Numbered from the stretch's first letter, positions 1-11,695 are shown. The stretch: DNA of 64,000 bases from Diphasiastrum complanatum (GCA_029204225.1 CM055102.1:23281390-23345389); one strand, 5' to 3'. The notes: generated by a model not told the origin, from the sequence alone. Numbers and translations: made by a program.

Positions 1-905
1 TCCTATAGAGAGTAGTGTCCTTGAAGGATCTTTCACTACCTCTTATAGTTAACTTTACATGAGACTCCATTGGTGTATCGCAAGCTTTTGCATCTACCAT
101 ATGAAATTTTTCTTGAATAGAATTAGCATACTTCACTTGACAAAGGAAAGTGATTGAGAAGATTTAATTACTTCTATTCTCAAAATGTAATGCAAGTTAC
201 CAAGATCATGCACCTCGAATTCTTTCTTAAGAGCAATCTTGATATCCTCCACATCTTGATTGTTTCCACCACTCAAGATGATATCATCCACATAGATTAA
301 CAAGACGGTAACATCATTTCCAGCAAACCTTAAAGAAAGTGAATTATCTTACTCACTCATAACAAAGACTTGAGAGAGTAAAAAAATGTTGAGCTTAGCA
401 TACCAACTCCTTGGTGCTTGCTTAAGGCCATACAAACTTTTTTGTAGTAGAACACATGATTTGGCTTTGTAGAAGAAATGTAGCTCTCGAGTTTAGGGTT
501 TCATGCTCTTCCTCCTCAAGATCACCATTCAAAAAGGCATTTGTAATGTCTAATTTCCATAGATCCCATCATAAAAAGTAGCAAGTGAGATGATCATCTC
601 GAATGCTTACCATCTTTGCCACGTGTGCAAAGGTCTCATCATAGTCAATCCCTTGTTCTTGAGCATATCCTTTTGCCATTAACCTTGCCTTGTACTTGTT
701 GACAGATCCATCTTGGTTTGTCTTCACCTTGAAGATCCATTTGCATCCAATAGCTTTCTTGTCCTTAGGTAACTCCACCAATCTCCATGTTCCATTTTTC
801 ATAAGAGCTTGATACTCAAGATCCATTGCTTGGATACACTCCTCTTCTTTCCTTGCTTCATCTAAACTTGTAGGTTCATCAAAAGAGGCTAGGAAAGCAA
901 CAACC
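1..905 (-). pseudogene. Copia reverse transcriptase remnant (family C), truncated by window start
   Basis: This is part of the Ty1/Copia pol polyprotein, the reverse transcriptase that copies element RNA into DNA. Reading down from 905, the minus strand shows the start of the RVT_2 domain: GTWRLVELP, KAIGCKWIFKVK, KYKARLMAKGYAQ and GIDYDETFA. The frame then breaks near 600. The catalytic box reappears as LIYVDDIILSGG at about 280-294. The DNA at 1-550 is nearly the same as 54582-55127, so both are copies of one family. Several frameshifts and stops show it is dead. No LTR, integrase or gag is attached; homology stops near 905. Confidence 0.9.
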
Positions 906-2287
906 TCGAAGCGAGCTTTTTGGCGTTCGAATCAAACTTCTTTGACAACAATTTGTATAGGTTAATGGATCCAGCGATCACTTCAGTAGGACGGAATCCA
1001 TTACCTCCTTGCCAAAAAAGAATAAGATTTTGCTTTACGGTCTACTGGTTTCTCATGCATCAGGATTTGAGGAGAACAATTTTCCAAAAAAGCATATCTT
1101 TTTCATGACAAACCTAAACCGTACATCATGAATTTAGGCAAAGGCACATTAGATTGGGAGATCACAAGACTCTCTTCTAAGTTAGAACACAATGAAACTA
1201 GAGAATTACTATTTATTCATTTGAAGTTTCCATAGGTTTAAGGTAGCATAATCTAACTCTTTTGTGGTGATTCTCGGCTCTCCATTTTCATGTCACTATT
1301 AGCACTTATAGCCTGCATGTCATTTGTGCTCACACGGTTGGGGTCATGCTTGCAAACAATGATGATTCACGTTTATTCATGTGCATTTATCATCTTCTTG
1401 ATTAATTGACGCGAAATGAGTGTATAGAAGCACACCTGATAAAAGGCTTACTAGTTGTTAAGCGAAATAATGTCACATAGATTCATCTTCGTAGGTGTGA
1501 AAGGTGGAGACGTACTTTTTTTCTAAGCTTTCCATTTAATAAGCTACTCAAAAAATGGCTCGTGATCTTCAAAAGCATGACCTCAACTGATGTAGTTATC
1601 CACATTAAAGTTTGCCAAGTCGAAATCGATGGTATGTTACCTTTCAAGTTTCAGACCCAACTGAGCAAAAATGGTTCTTTCTCATGAATTGTGTAGTACT
1701 TTATTTTGAGGATCTTTGGTTAGAGTGTCTCTAGCGATTGGCAAAATCTTACAGGATGTTGAAGTTAGCTTTGTAGTCCTGTAGGCAGTTGCATTCTCCA
1801 AAAGACACATGAGGGGTGTAGCTTCCATGGCACGAAAGATTAGGGATGAAGAGGCAAGCGTAGGAATAGGTTCTCCATCGGCCACGAAAACCAGCAAATC
1901 TAGTGTTTTGAATGCAAGATGTATTCAAGAAAAATCTTCTTCCGAGGAGTCATCAATGCTTTCAGATGGGCTCAAGGAGGGCTTAGAATCACCTAATCAT
2001 AAAGATCATCTGTTGTTATCTACCTATGTGGTCATGATACAGATCCTGATTTACATCAACGTTGAGGGAGTGAATGGGTATCTAGATCTTAGGTTGCTAC
2101 TTCAGTTTTGAAATGTCTTTCTGCTAGAGTTTTTAAGTGTTTGCTGATAATAGATATGATATAGTATTGGTTTATTGTTCATTCTCTCGTTCATTAATGC
2201 TAATAGTTTGTGTAGCTATGAGTGAAAAAGAGTCATTTAGGCAGGCGTAACTAATGTAGGCAGGCGTGCACTCTAAGCACAGCCAAT

Positions 2288-2290
<3 letters not shown>
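906..2290. other. no recognisable gene
   Basis: AT-rich sequence with only short reading frames (for example 1809-2111 + and 1682-1897 -), which overlap on opposite strands and resemble nothing I recognise. No LTR end, primer site or RNA gene was seen. Confidence 0.5.

Positions 2291-2356
<66 letters not shown>
2291..2356. repeat. (GA)33 microsatellite
   Basis: Uninterrupted GA dinucleotides, 66 bp. Leucine/serine-rich reading frames across it are artefacts of the repeat. Confidence 0.99.
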
Positions 2357-2358
<2 letters not shown>

Positions 2359-2929
2359 CTGAATAGTTGATTGAAACCAAACAACTTTCTTCCAACAACA
2401 AAGAATCGTTACTATTGGAAAATTAGAAAACAGATCGAAGAAAAACTACACCAAATAATTCAAACACAACTGGAAAAGAATCATGTAACCGGAGAGCTGC
2501 ACAGGACCTATTTGGGCTGATGGTTTCTGCATACAGAGGTTTACAGCAAGGCATTTATAGCAAGACAACAATTAAAGGCACTACGCTTGTATCAAGGCTA
2601 TGGTGTTATATGAGGCAATACGCTTGTATCCAACAAGAACCACGCTTCTGAGGTGTGTGTATGTGACAGAGAAAGATAGAGTGAGAGAGAGACACCCACT
2701 TGATCAGGCGTAGACCAGCTGTAGGAAAATATGCAAGAAGATTGCTCTTCATACATATACTCATGCGCCTATGGAGGGAGATGGAGAGAGCAGTGCAGCT
2801 TGCTCCAGATTATTGTTCATGCGATTGCTCTAGATTGCTATTCATGCATTGTTTGATCAGATTTGCTGCTCTAAATCAACAATGGGACTAATTCTCACCT
2901 ACATCATAATCAGCTCTGTGTATATGTGC

Positions 2930-2931
<2 letters not shown>
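2357..2931. other. spacer between GA arrays, no gene seen
   Basis: Holds short GA-rich patches near 2670-2695 and no convincing coding sequence. Confidence 0.5.

Positions 2932-2980
<49 letters not shown>
2932..2980. repeat. (GA)n microsatellite
   Basis: About 49 bp of GA repeat. It is followed by ATGCACTCACCC, a flank almost shared with the array ending at 4022 (ATGTATGCACTCACCCC). This suggests the two arrays were copied together with their flanks. Confidence 0.98.
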
Positions 2981-2985
<5 letters not shown>

Positions 2986-3192
2986 CTCACCCAATTCATG
3001 CTGTTTTTCCTACATATATACATATATACGTGGCTACTCTGCTCTGATCTGTCTACATGAACTACTCTGCTCGACTGCTCTGTCTGCATCAGTTCCATGT
3101 ATCCTCCTATATATCAAACATCTATATCCAAGGCCTCTCCCTTGGTACTCAATGCATCAGTATTTCTGCATGTGCTTCTTCTTGTGCGCATC

Positions 3193-3257
3193 AAGGTGAC
3201 AGGGACTTTGATGAAGATCATCAGGTCGGGCTTGCGGATAAGCACACAGGGCATTCT
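3193..3257. repeat. 65-bp direct repeat, left copy
   Basis: Matches 3652-3716 over the same 65-bp length with about 9 mismatches by eye (about 86% identity). The pair brackets the glyoxal-oxidase relic. Confidence 0.85.
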
Positions 3258-3608
3258 GATTCCAATCCGAAGTGGGAGATAGGGAAGCCCATTTCTCGCT
3301 TAATGGTGGATATGATCATTCTTCCCAATGCACAAATTCGCATCATAAATGGAGCAGAACGAGGCTCTGCGGGTTGGGGACTGGCTTGCGATCCTGTGCT
3401 AACGCCCTTACTCTATTCTCCCTCAGAAGCAATCTCACAGAGATTTCAAATCCTATCAGCGAGCACCATTGCTAGAATGTATCACTCCACAACAAATCTG
3501 TTACCCGATGGTAGGGTCCTTGTGGGTGGTAGTAACACTAACACAGACTATGCCTTCAATGGTGTTCTATTCCTCACTGAGCTCCGCCTCGAAGCCTACA
3601 GCCCCTAA
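3258..3608 (+). pseudogene. glyoxal/galactose oxidase (GLOX-like) fragment
   Basis: About 116 codons resemble the middle of plant aldehyde oxidase GLOX, a copper-radical enzyme of the galactose-oxidase fold that oxidises aldehydes to acids with release of H2O2, usually outside the cell. Diagnostic stretches in order are VDMIILPNAQIRIINGA, GSAGWGLACDPVLTP, TIARMYHSTTNLLPDGRVLVGGSN and FLTELRLEAYSP, corresponding to the family's RMYHS..LLPDGRVLVGGSNP..Y.F..V.FPTELS.EAFSPPYL. The family protein is over 500 residues, so most N-terminal blades and the C-terminal domain are absent and a stop follows the SP. The reading frame runs upstream to 3057, but that part shows no GLOX similarity. It is a gene fragment, possibly one exon of a dead copy. 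Confidence 0.85.
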
Positions 3609-3651
3609 AAGCAACTGGTGTAATAACTGCATCTATACAAAATGTGTTTAG

Positions 3652-3716
3652 AAGGCGACGGGGACTTTGATGAGGAACATCAGGTCAAGCTTCCGGATAC
3701 GCACGCAGGGCATTCT
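3652..3716. repeat. 65-bp direct repeat, right copy
   Basis: Partner of 3193-3257, in the same orientation and 459 bp apart, directly after the GLOX relic. Confidence 0.85.
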
Positions 3717-3952
3717 ATAACAATAATAAAAGCGTGCGATATACATAATAATAAAAGCACGCACATGTGATATACATTTGATAGATGAAGAAGGGAAACT
3801 CGTGTATCAAGTGGATCGGTGGGGTGTCAGGCCGGGATAGAAAAGAGTGATTCGAGATGCTTTTGAAGAATATTGGTGTGCTTGAATTGCAAGGTAATTT
3901 GTGTTATTAATCCGTGTTTGTATGTGAGATTTTTGTTCATACTTAATGTCAA

Positions 3953-3958
<6 letters not shown>

Positions 3959-4022
<64 letters not shown>
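3959..4022. repeat. (GA)32 microsatellite
   Basis: About 64 bp of pure GA repeat, the third array within 1.8 kb. A short imperfect repeat with the core CTGATACRGCTG follows at about 4048-4105. Confidence 0.98.
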
Positions 4023-4025
<3 letters not shown>

Positions 4026-4594
4026 TATGCACTCACCCCGACTCTCAGCTGATACGCTGATACAGCTGCAAGCTGAAATCCTCAGTATCAGCTGATACGG
4101 CTGGAAGCTGAAATCCTCAGTCGCATGGAACAATTTCCTTTTTTATCCTCAGTTGATCTGGCTGCAAGAAAACCTCAGTCAGATGGAAATCCTTAGTGCA
4201 TGGAAGAAGTCTCCGAGTGAGCAGCGAGAGAGGGAGCAATGAGTACGGGAAAGAGGAAGGCGGCGGTTGTGAGAAGCCTATTAAAGAAAGAGGGTGTGTA
4301 ATTTTTGTAATGGACGCCTATTAAAGAGTATGGGTGTGTAATTTTTGTAAGTAACCCTACTTTTTTTTTTTGTAAGGTGTGACATAGGCTTCTAGACTTA
4401 TAGTTAACACCACCATTACACTCTCTCTCTTAAATATATTTATATATATAGATAGATATGGCAACGAAGTAGAAATCAACAGATTTAACCGTGCAGAGGG
4501 GTTTTTGTTCCTGATTTGAGATCATCCTGATTCCAAGTGCACGCATACCTCAGAAGTTAGTCTCCATAGTTGACACTTACGTAGTGATCGACAC

Positions 4595-4930
4595 TCAAGT
4601 AGTCATCAGTCCATACTTCAAGAGTGCGGAGGAGAAACTTGTGTAGTAACTACTGGGAATATGAAGCATCATCCGAGTTTCAGGTTGCAGGTCCACAATA
4701 ATCTGGGCCTTTTGTATTGCTTTCCTCGCACTCCATCTTTCTGGACGGAACTGTAGATCTGTGACCCACCACATGTACACATCTTCGGCAACTCTTCTCG
4801 GATTACTGTGGGTGGTGGAATTTGGGCGTGTCATTTCCACAATATCACCAGGATCAGATGCTGGATCTTTGCCAGAGGTAGAGGCTATATAGTCATTAAC
4901 TGGGACCGCACCAGATTCCCACTCTTCCAA
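4595..4930 (-). CDS. hypothetical open reading frame, possible exon
   Basis: A 111-codon minus-strand frame with balanced composition. It has an acidic, proline- and serine-rich first half, then an aromatic patch with VYMWWVTDLQFRPERW, then a mixed charged tail. The frame stays open above the start until a stop near 4955, so the real 5' end may be an exon edge rather than a start codon. I do not recognise the family. It lies 440 bp from the DUF4408/DUF761 gene on the opposite strand, so the two would be divergent. It could be chance, although it has no low-complexity sequence. Confidence 0.3.
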   Translation of the reverse strand: MEEWESGAVPVNDYIASTSGKDPASDPGDIVEMTRPNSTTHSNPRRVAEDVYMWWVTDLQFRPERWSARKAIQKAQIIVDLQPETRMMLHIPSSYYTSFSSALLKYGLMTT

Positions 4931-5369
4931 TTTCCAATCTCGACTTATAACTCACGTAATTGAAACATAAATGTCTGTTTCCACTACAGTATCGCAGACT
5001 TATACAGTCAATCACATCAACATATAACTAATCGGGGCAGCGGTATTTTTTTAAGCTCAGTCTGCATGTTGATAACTGCTCAGAGGTCTATCTCATTGTG
5101 TGTAGCCTTATGCCTTCTCCGGGTGTCCCCTGAGAGATTCCTGAACTTTGTTGGAAAATACTCATTGCTCCTCTCCACTAATATTTGATTTTGTTGTATG
5201 CTACTTGCACCAAAGAGACACGATGCGCTAACAGATCGAAAAGTAGCTTTCAACTGCAAGTAAATTTATGTGAGCGATTGGAGAAAACCGCAATTTCATT
5301 CATGCTTGCTTGAGTTGTTAGACACCAATATTCATTCTTCCTTCGCCATATCGTGATCATCACTCAGAC
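4931..5369 (+). promoter_or_regulatory. upstream region of the DUF4408/DUF761 gene
   Basis: No gene seen. The stretch must hold the promoter of the gene that starts at 5370; I could not pick a convincing TATA box. No upstream ATG interrupts the last 25 bases before the start. Confidence 0.35.
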
Positions 5370-6221
5370 ATGGAGATGGCAGCGAGGGTCTTCTTTAACG
5401 TGCAAGTCGTTCTACATTCACTTATAAAAACAATTGCTCGGAGAAAATGGATTTTCTCGTTTCTTATCTTCGTCACGTCGTTACTCACCTGGTCTGCTAG
5501 CAATTTTATTCCACTTTTCAGAACCTCTTTCGAGATTCTCGCACCTCAATTATGGCAAAAGGCAACGGAATGGCTCACCCGGCCCGTGCTGTTTCTACTC
5601 GTAAATTTTGTCATTGTTTCAATTTGGGTTACTTCAAGCACGGCCTGCCATGCCAATTTTGATCAGGCTAGCGAGAAAAGATTAAATGAGGAGGAAATTC
5701 AATCCATCAGAATTGCTCCTGGAGAACTTTCTCAGACGCTCTCATCACACAGCCTAGATGCTTTGTGCTGTTCCCAAGCTCATCAACAACAGCAAGATGC
5801 AGAATTTTGTCAACCATTTGGTGGAGCTAATTCCAGTGATCCTCCGAAGGCCAAACTTGTGGAGAAAAAAGCTCTTGATCCAGAGAAGAGAAGTAAAGCA
5901 AAGGCCAAAACCACTACTCGCATTAATTCTGAGAAAAAGATTTCTGCTATTGCAAAAAATTCACAAGCTTCCGAAGAAACAGCCCAGAAACTGACTTATA
6001 AAAAGAAGTGTGCATCATTTCCACGTACTCCTGCCGGTGTTATTGTAAAAGATGTCTCATTTGCAGAAGGAATGGTACCAGACTCTTCCTCGAGCAGGCC
6101 AGAAGTCTTAGTGATTGAGAAGGATGAGCTGAATGACAGGATTGAAGCCTTTTTTGCAAATTTTTGGGAGCAGCAGCGCCTGCAAAGACAGGAATCAATT
6201 CGCCGTCGTCAATACCACTGA
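5370..6221 (+). CDS. DUF4408 and DUF761 domain membrane protein
   Basis: An intact 283-codon gene. The N-terminus has two hydrophobic segments (about residues 27-50 and 73-92), the second reading RPVLFLLVNFVIVSIWVTS, the hallmark of plant DUF4408. The middle (about 100-230) is polar, rich in Lys, Ser and Ala. The last 32 residues (from DELNDRIEAFF to LQRQESIRRR) match the DUF761 C-terminal motif. This pairing and length are usual for plant 'cotton fiber expressed' type proteins, which are membrane-associated with no established biochemical activity. The start is the first ATG of the frame, and a second ATG two codons on is equally possible. No intron is needed. Among few undamaged genes in the window, it is the best candidate for a functional host gene. 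Confidence 0.85.
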   Translation: MEMAARVFFNVQVVLHSLIKTIARRKWIFSFLIFVTSLLTWSASNFIPLFRTSFEILAPQLWQKATEWLTRPVLFLLVNFVIVSIWVTSSTACHANFDQASEKRLNEEEIQSIRIAPGELSQTLSSHSLDALCCSQAHQQQQDAEFCQPFGGANSSDPPKAKLVEKKALDPEKRSKAKAKTTTRINSEKKISAIAKNSQASEETAQKLTYKKKCASFPRTPAGVIVKDVSFAEGMVPDSSSSRPEVLVIEKDELNDRIEAFFANFWEQQRLQRQESIRRRQYH

Positions 6222-7964
6222 ACTTTGGAGATGCAACTAAGCTGGAGCTGCTTGTTAGATCCTTTATCTTTTCTGTGTACAGACATGCCATGGTATCAGA
6301 ACTCCTGAAGAAATCCTAAAACTAGTCTTCCATCCTTTTGAAGTGAATCATTTGAAGTATAATTTTCAGACCGAGCTCTTGTAGTGGCGCTGCAAGATGA
6401 AAAGGATCAAGGGCTCCTCACGGTGTACAAATTTGTTAATATAAATACGTTTTGCTAATTTATGCAGATTTGAGAAACATATGACTTATTGTAATTCATC
6501 AAAGGTAGTGTGCGACGTAGTTGCTGATGCGTTAATGCTTTTATAAACACCTGCTTGCTCCATTTGAATAAATTATCAGCACGCTTTTAAAAAACGAACT
6601 TAATCATGTGCACTCACGATCAGTCAGCAACAGTGAATACTGGTATAAATCGGCCTGGAGTCATGGAAAATTAAAGCAACCTTTTGGTAGTACATTAGCG
6701 CTTAATTTGATTGTTTAGTTTTTATTTAAGTTAGCTTGTCAACATTATATCAGTGGATGCATCAGATAGTATAAAATTATAGCTTTGATTTGAAGTGCTT
6801 GACCTTTTGTCCTTATTTGTATGCTCTCTGAATCTTTGTAATGGTATAACACTCGACATGCAAATTGACGACATTATACATAGATGACATGTCTGAATTC
6901 ATGTTTTCGACCATGATTGCAGATGTAGACATCCTATGCATAAATAATGAATTTTGAATTTGCCATTTCAGTTGAGCTACAGATCAAGTCTTACATGCGA
7001 CTGAACAAGAATATAGTTGAATCCTGTGTTCAACATAAACTGTCGAGTGATGATAATTCTGCAAGAACCATTTCCCAATACCTCAAGACTCAAATTTTAG
7101 TACAGACCAGATTTTGAAAGGAAATATGTTTATTGCCTTTGGTCTTGAGTGTCTATGCTAGCAATGCGACAAGAGCGAAAGCTGAAATTTTTGGCATCTT
7201 AAAAATAAAAATTGAGAGTCTAGGTGGGTTTGAGAGATAACCCCAACACAAAATAATTTTTAACATTTTTGTGAAAAAATACTGCAGCCTCCTTAGAAGG
7301 AATGAGTGCATCTGTTTTAGAAAACATTCCGAGCAGCGGAAGGTGCACTTAAAAGTTTACCTTTTCTACACACCTTTTGCATTGAAGGTGTTTAAAAAAA
7401 GTTTACATAACAAAATAGTTAGAAAATTTTTCTACTAGGCCCCTTCCTCATGCCCTAACGCCTAGGAAAAATTCCTTACCTTACATCTTCTAACTAAAAT
7501 TGAGTGTTACAATCCTTAGAAAATTCAATCTGTATCCAAAATATCCTATCGATCCTAATTCTAAAAACAGGTCCTTCATCTATACATATTTCGGATTTCC
7601 AGCCAATTCATAGATGGATTCTTGGAACCAAAGTGACCTTCCATAGGTCAACAAGTGACCTTCCACAAGTCAACAAATGCTCTAGAGGTCACCAATCAAC
7701 CTACAACACTTGTTCTGCTCACAAAGAAACCCCAAAGAATGTAGATAGAAGAAAGAAACTCCACCTTGCAAAGATAGCGTACAAGACAGCCCAATTGAGG
7801 CCAAAAACTGAAAAAATAGCCCCTATAAGCTATGGTGAAATCATGACAAAACTTCACCTCGAAACCCACGACCATTCCAAAGAACTAGAAATTACCGATT
7901 GTTAACTTATTCTATAGCTAACCTAGAGTTGACAACTCAACGAGGTAGAAGCAAACCGATTCAT
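6222..7964. other. 3' flank and gene-free spacer
   Basis: The first 350 bases are probably the 3' UTR of the upstream gene. The rest is AT-rich. A 133-codon frame at 7504-7905 (+) has no recognisable domain and looks like chance. Confidence 0.5.
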
Positions 7965-8210
7965 CCAAAAACCAAGGTAAACCACCCACTTGGATGATGA
8001 TCGATTCCACACCCACCACAGCTACATATTATGGCTGAAAACTGACAAGCTACATAGTTGGATTGGTAAGCATCACTATTGAAAGATCACCCAAAAACAA
8101 AGGTAAACCACCCACTTGGATGATGATCAATTCCACACCCACCACATATTATGGCTAAAAGCTGACAAGCTACATAGTTGGATTGGTAAGCATCACTATT
8201 GAAAGATCAC
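7965..8210. repeat. two-copy tandem duplication, about 120 bp unit
   Basis: Unit 1 is 7965-8090 and unit 2 is 8091-8210. They are nearly identical and differ mainly by a 6-bp indel (AGCTAC at about 8020) and a few substitutions, so the duplication is fairly young. It directly precedes the RNase H relic. Confidence 0.95.
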
Positions 8211-8211
8211 C

Positions 8212-8705
8212 ACAAGGCTTTTTGAGTGGATCTTACACTATGTCAAAGGTATGCTTTGATTTAGGTCTAGCTCATAAAAGAGAAGATAACACGTATACAC
8301 TGATGGGTTACTCTAATGCAACTTGAATTGGGATGGAAGCATTGATGATAGAAAATTGGTAATAAGTATTGCATTTAATCTTGATAATGGTTATTATTTT
8401 TGTTCTACAAAAAAAACTACAAAGCATTCTAACATTGAAGCTGAATACATTGCATTAAGCTCAACAACACAAGAAGCAACATGGTTATAGTGTATTCTTA
8501 ACAAGATTGGTATAAGAAGAACAATACCAAATAGTTGGCAATCAAAGTGACATTTAGCAAGTAAAGAATTCGGTCTTTCATGGCATATAGAGCACATAGA
8601 AAATATCAATCTATTCAAAAATATTGATATGATGCATTGCAAGACTAAAGACTATACAGACAAGTTCGAATATATCATAAATGTGTTTTGTGTTTGCAAA
8701 ATGAA
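8212..8705 (+). pseudogene. Copia RNase H / pol C-terminus relic
   Basis: In broken frames this reads like the last part of a Copia polyprotein: WILHYVKGM, then the GYSNA box (family GYSDADWAG), STKKTTKHSNIEAEYIALSS (family SSKKQ..ALSSTEAEYIALSS), then HIEHIENINLF and CKTKDYTDKF (family HIEIRYHF...KTKDQLADIFTK). The element resolved its replication hybrid with this RNase H. Stops and indels throughout. No PPT or LTR can be defined downstream. Confidence 0.75.
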
Positions 8706-9902
8706 TTAAAATTTTTGAGAGAGTGTAAAAAATTGTAGAGCTATTAATTAGTGATTATTCAATCATTGTTTATGGTTCTTGTTTAAGCTACTAAGTGAAT
8801 ATAGCATATATTAACATGTAAGTGAATTGGTGTCATGAAGGCTAGAGATTTGGGTCATCTAACCCACATTAATGGCAACATGTGCCATGCAAGGGCTTTG
8901 TTGAAGAAAACATTTGAGTGTTTATGCTTTTATTATATAACTTCCACTTAGGAGATTTCAACTCTTCAATGTGAGTGTGTGCTCTCTCTCCCTTGGTTTT
9001 TACACCAACCACATATGTTGCATACAAAAGGTCTTCTAGAAACTTTAGATGTTGAAATTTTAAGATTTGATCAAGCAAATAGTCATTAAGTACAATAAGA
9101 TATAAAAAAGGCTAAAAATTATAGAAGCATGCTTGAGAAAAACAAATTTATAATTTCATCACCATAGAAAAGTTACAAGTCATAATCAATCATTTCCAAA
9201 TAATGGTTTTCATCTGTGAAAATGGTACTTTCTTTGGAATTCATCTCAAAAGTTCAATTTATAATTTCACAAATAAATAACTTACACATCAAGATTGTAT
9301 TATGTCAAACTTTCATCCTATAAAACACTCATTAAAGATGTACTAGTCAAGTCATCAAAGATGTACCAGTCAGGTCATTGATAAGTAAGATATGATTGAT
9401 GAAAACTAGATATAAAAATAATTCTTAATTTTTCTATTAGAATTGAGGTATTTGTAATGATAATAATGCACCATTAGAACTATATTAGTAGTTGTTGTCT
9501 ATACACATACAAATAAAACTTAGTTATTTTCTATTTGATCAAATAGTTGAATTATTATCATAGATTAGGATGTTCTATAATGTAATCTCATCTTAATTAT
9601 AAATTATCATCGCATGCTATTGTTTGTGTCTGTTTTCTGAGTAAGAGACATGGTCTACATGCTACTATATTTTATTACAAACATGTAATCTCTCTTAGTA
9701 ATAAATGAAATCCCTTAAGATGTTGTGAGTGTACCCACATGACATGCATAATGACATTCTCCTTATTAAATACCATCAAATCAAAAACAAAAATGGTCAT
9801 AATATTTACAACATGATTTGTTAATCGAGATTCATAATGCTTTAGACATTATTGTTGGATAAAAATGAATGTCAAATTAAGTATTTTATAAGAGCAAAGT
9901 AC
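8706..9902. other. AT-rich spacer, no gene seen
   Basis: Only short frames. A small imperfect direct repeat (TCATCAAAGATGTACYAGTCA-like) lies at about 9330-9380. Nothing else recognised. Confidence 0.5.
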
Positions 9903-10641
9903 TTAAAAGTTATGTCTATTCAATCTCACCCTCATTGACAAGGTTACCTGCTTGTTTTGGTTTCCCCTTGCCTTGTTCCACCAGGAATTTGCGACATTCA
10001 CTCTTCCAATGGCCACAATGGAAGCACTTGCCTTTCTTCTTGGTCTTACTGGAAGATCCCTCATCCTCCTGAGACTTGACAAATTGCTTCTTAGACTTCT
10101 TCTTGCCCTTGCCCTTGCCTTGTTTTTGGCATGTCGCAAGTGCCTGATTGTCAGTATTTTGACGTCTAGCTTTCACCATTTCTCGTCGTTGCTCTTCTTG
10201 CATCAAGATTCTTGTGAGCTCGTCAAAGGTTGGCAATCTTTCTCTTGATGCTATTCCGCCCACGAACATCTAATAAGGTTCTACAATGCCGCACAATGCA
10301 TTGTGCACCAGCTCCACATCACGTATGCGCTCACCAATAGAATGCAATTCATCCCTCATTGTCTTGATTCTGGTCATGTACGTCTGAATGTGCTCTCCTT
10401 GTTCCATTCGGGCACTATTCAGCTTTGACTTCAGAAACATGATTCTTGATGGATTTGACGTCTCGAATTGCTCCTTTAGCACATCCCATGCTTGTCTGGG
10501 TGTAACAGCATCACAAATGTGGGTAAGGATGTGATCCTTTACTAACAAGTTAATTTTCATTTTGAATTTCCACACTGCATAGTTGGAAATCTCATCCAAT
10601 TTGTTACTTTCACTCAAAATGGACTCTCCCATGTTTGCCAT
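9903..10641 (-). pseudogene. Copia gag, family A copy A1
   Basis: Gag is the structural protein that forms the virus-like particle. The frame starts at 10641 with MANMGESILSESNKLD, continues through the UBN2-type gag core (AWDVLKEQFETSNPSRIMFLK, MRDELHSIGERIRD), and hits an in-frame TAG right after GIVEPY at 10270. It resumes at once in the same frame with MFVGGIASRERLPTFDELT, a Lys-rich stretch and a zinc knuckle. Compared with copy A2 it lacks 38 residues (114 bp) between KMK and INL, and three residues inside the knuckle (CFHC-GHWKSEC against CFHCDKKGHWKSEC), so Cys/His spacing is wrong. Homology to family A ends near 9919; protease and pol are missing here. Confidence 0.9.
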
Positions 10642-11683
10642 CGCAAAACTGCTTGAAACTTTTGCCTAGGCTAAAAACAATATGTCGAGGCCAACAGTGA
10701 TGTTAGAAGTTCTTGCACTTTTTCCCTTACCAGGCCACTCACTGCTTTTCCACCAATTTGAAAGCCAAATCGGCGTCGCCTTCCAAAATGCACTCAGTCG
10801 TCAACTCCCAACTTCGTGCCCAATGAAATGGTGAAATCACTTTTGGCGCACTCCGAACACTTTCTCTGCTGTAATCACTCTGTTTTGTTGTACTGTACTT
10901 GCAGGTACAGTCCGGGTGCCCTTCATTTGGAGGTTATAGCCTTTCGTTTGGGTCAAAACGGGCAAAGGACCCAAAAATAGGGATTTTCTTTGTTTTTAAA
11001 CCGCTTCATCACCTTGAAGAAACTTCACTTTTCACTTGTGAAGAGACCCAACTCCCATTTTAGTATGAAAATTTTTAATGAAGTTGAAGGCCAAAATGCA
11101 CTTCACTCCTTCAGGGCCCTCTTCAACAACCCTTCAGACTCCATCCAATGGTTGATTTTCATCCAACTGTGGATATCTCTCCTGGACAATCTCAGCTGTT
11201 GATCTTGAAACTTCTCTATCCAACGGATCTGAGCACTCGTGCACTAATGGAGACTCTTAGAAGCATTGTCCACTTCGAAACACAATGGTTTTACCTTGCT
11301 TCGTGCGCGAACATACTCATGACCTGCCTGTCTACGGCCGCGCCTCCCCAAGCTGCCTGTTGCTCAATCAAACGCAATTTTAGATCAATTTCAGCACGAT
11401 CTGAGGCCTGGAGCAGGGTCGCCCTACTGATTCCTAATCTATAGAGTATTCAAACATGACATTCCATGGAGAAACGGTGATTTTAGCTCAACTTGACAAA
11501 GTGGCTTTTTTTCACCTTTTACCGCAAATCTGCTAGGTTAACTGTCTGGAGACAAATCTCTGACATAAACCTCAGAATCTCTCCATGGCTGGTTGACAAT
11601 ACAATTAGCTTCCTTCCTATCCTTACGACATCCAAAACGGTGCGATTTGCCAACATAGGCAATTTTTCACAATACTTAGGTAG
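10642..11683 (-). other. untranslated leader of Copia copy A1
   Basis: This lies between gag and the primer-binding site. It shares clear similarity with the leader of copy A2 (45529-46463), for example the GGCGTCGCCTTCCAAAATGCACT and GGAGGTTATAGCCTTTCGTTTGGG stretches. Plus-strand reading frames here are shadows. Confidence 0.75.
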
Positions 11684-11695
11684 GCTCTAATACCA
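11684..11695 (-). other. Copia primer-binding site (A1)
   Basis: Minus strand TGGTATTAGAGC matches the plant Copia initiator-tRNA-Met type primer site TGGTATCAGAGC with one change. It abuts an LTR edge at 11696. Confidence 0.85.

Noticed and set aside
2172-2384. Leucine/serine-rich reading frame across the GA array
   Set aside because: It is the translation of the dinucleotide repeat; the same occurs at 2849-3199, 2910-3098 and 3807-4133.
5758-5994. 78-codon plus-strand frame
   Set aside because: Out-of-frame shadow of the DUF4408/DUF761 gene, as is 6040-6291 (-).
7504-7905. 133-codon plus-strand frame
   Set aside because: No domain, no splice or promoter context, and composition like the surrounding spacer.
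9952-10248. 98-codon plus-strand frame, and its twin at 44726-45031
   Set aside because: Antisense shadows of family A gag; similarity between them only reflects the shared element.
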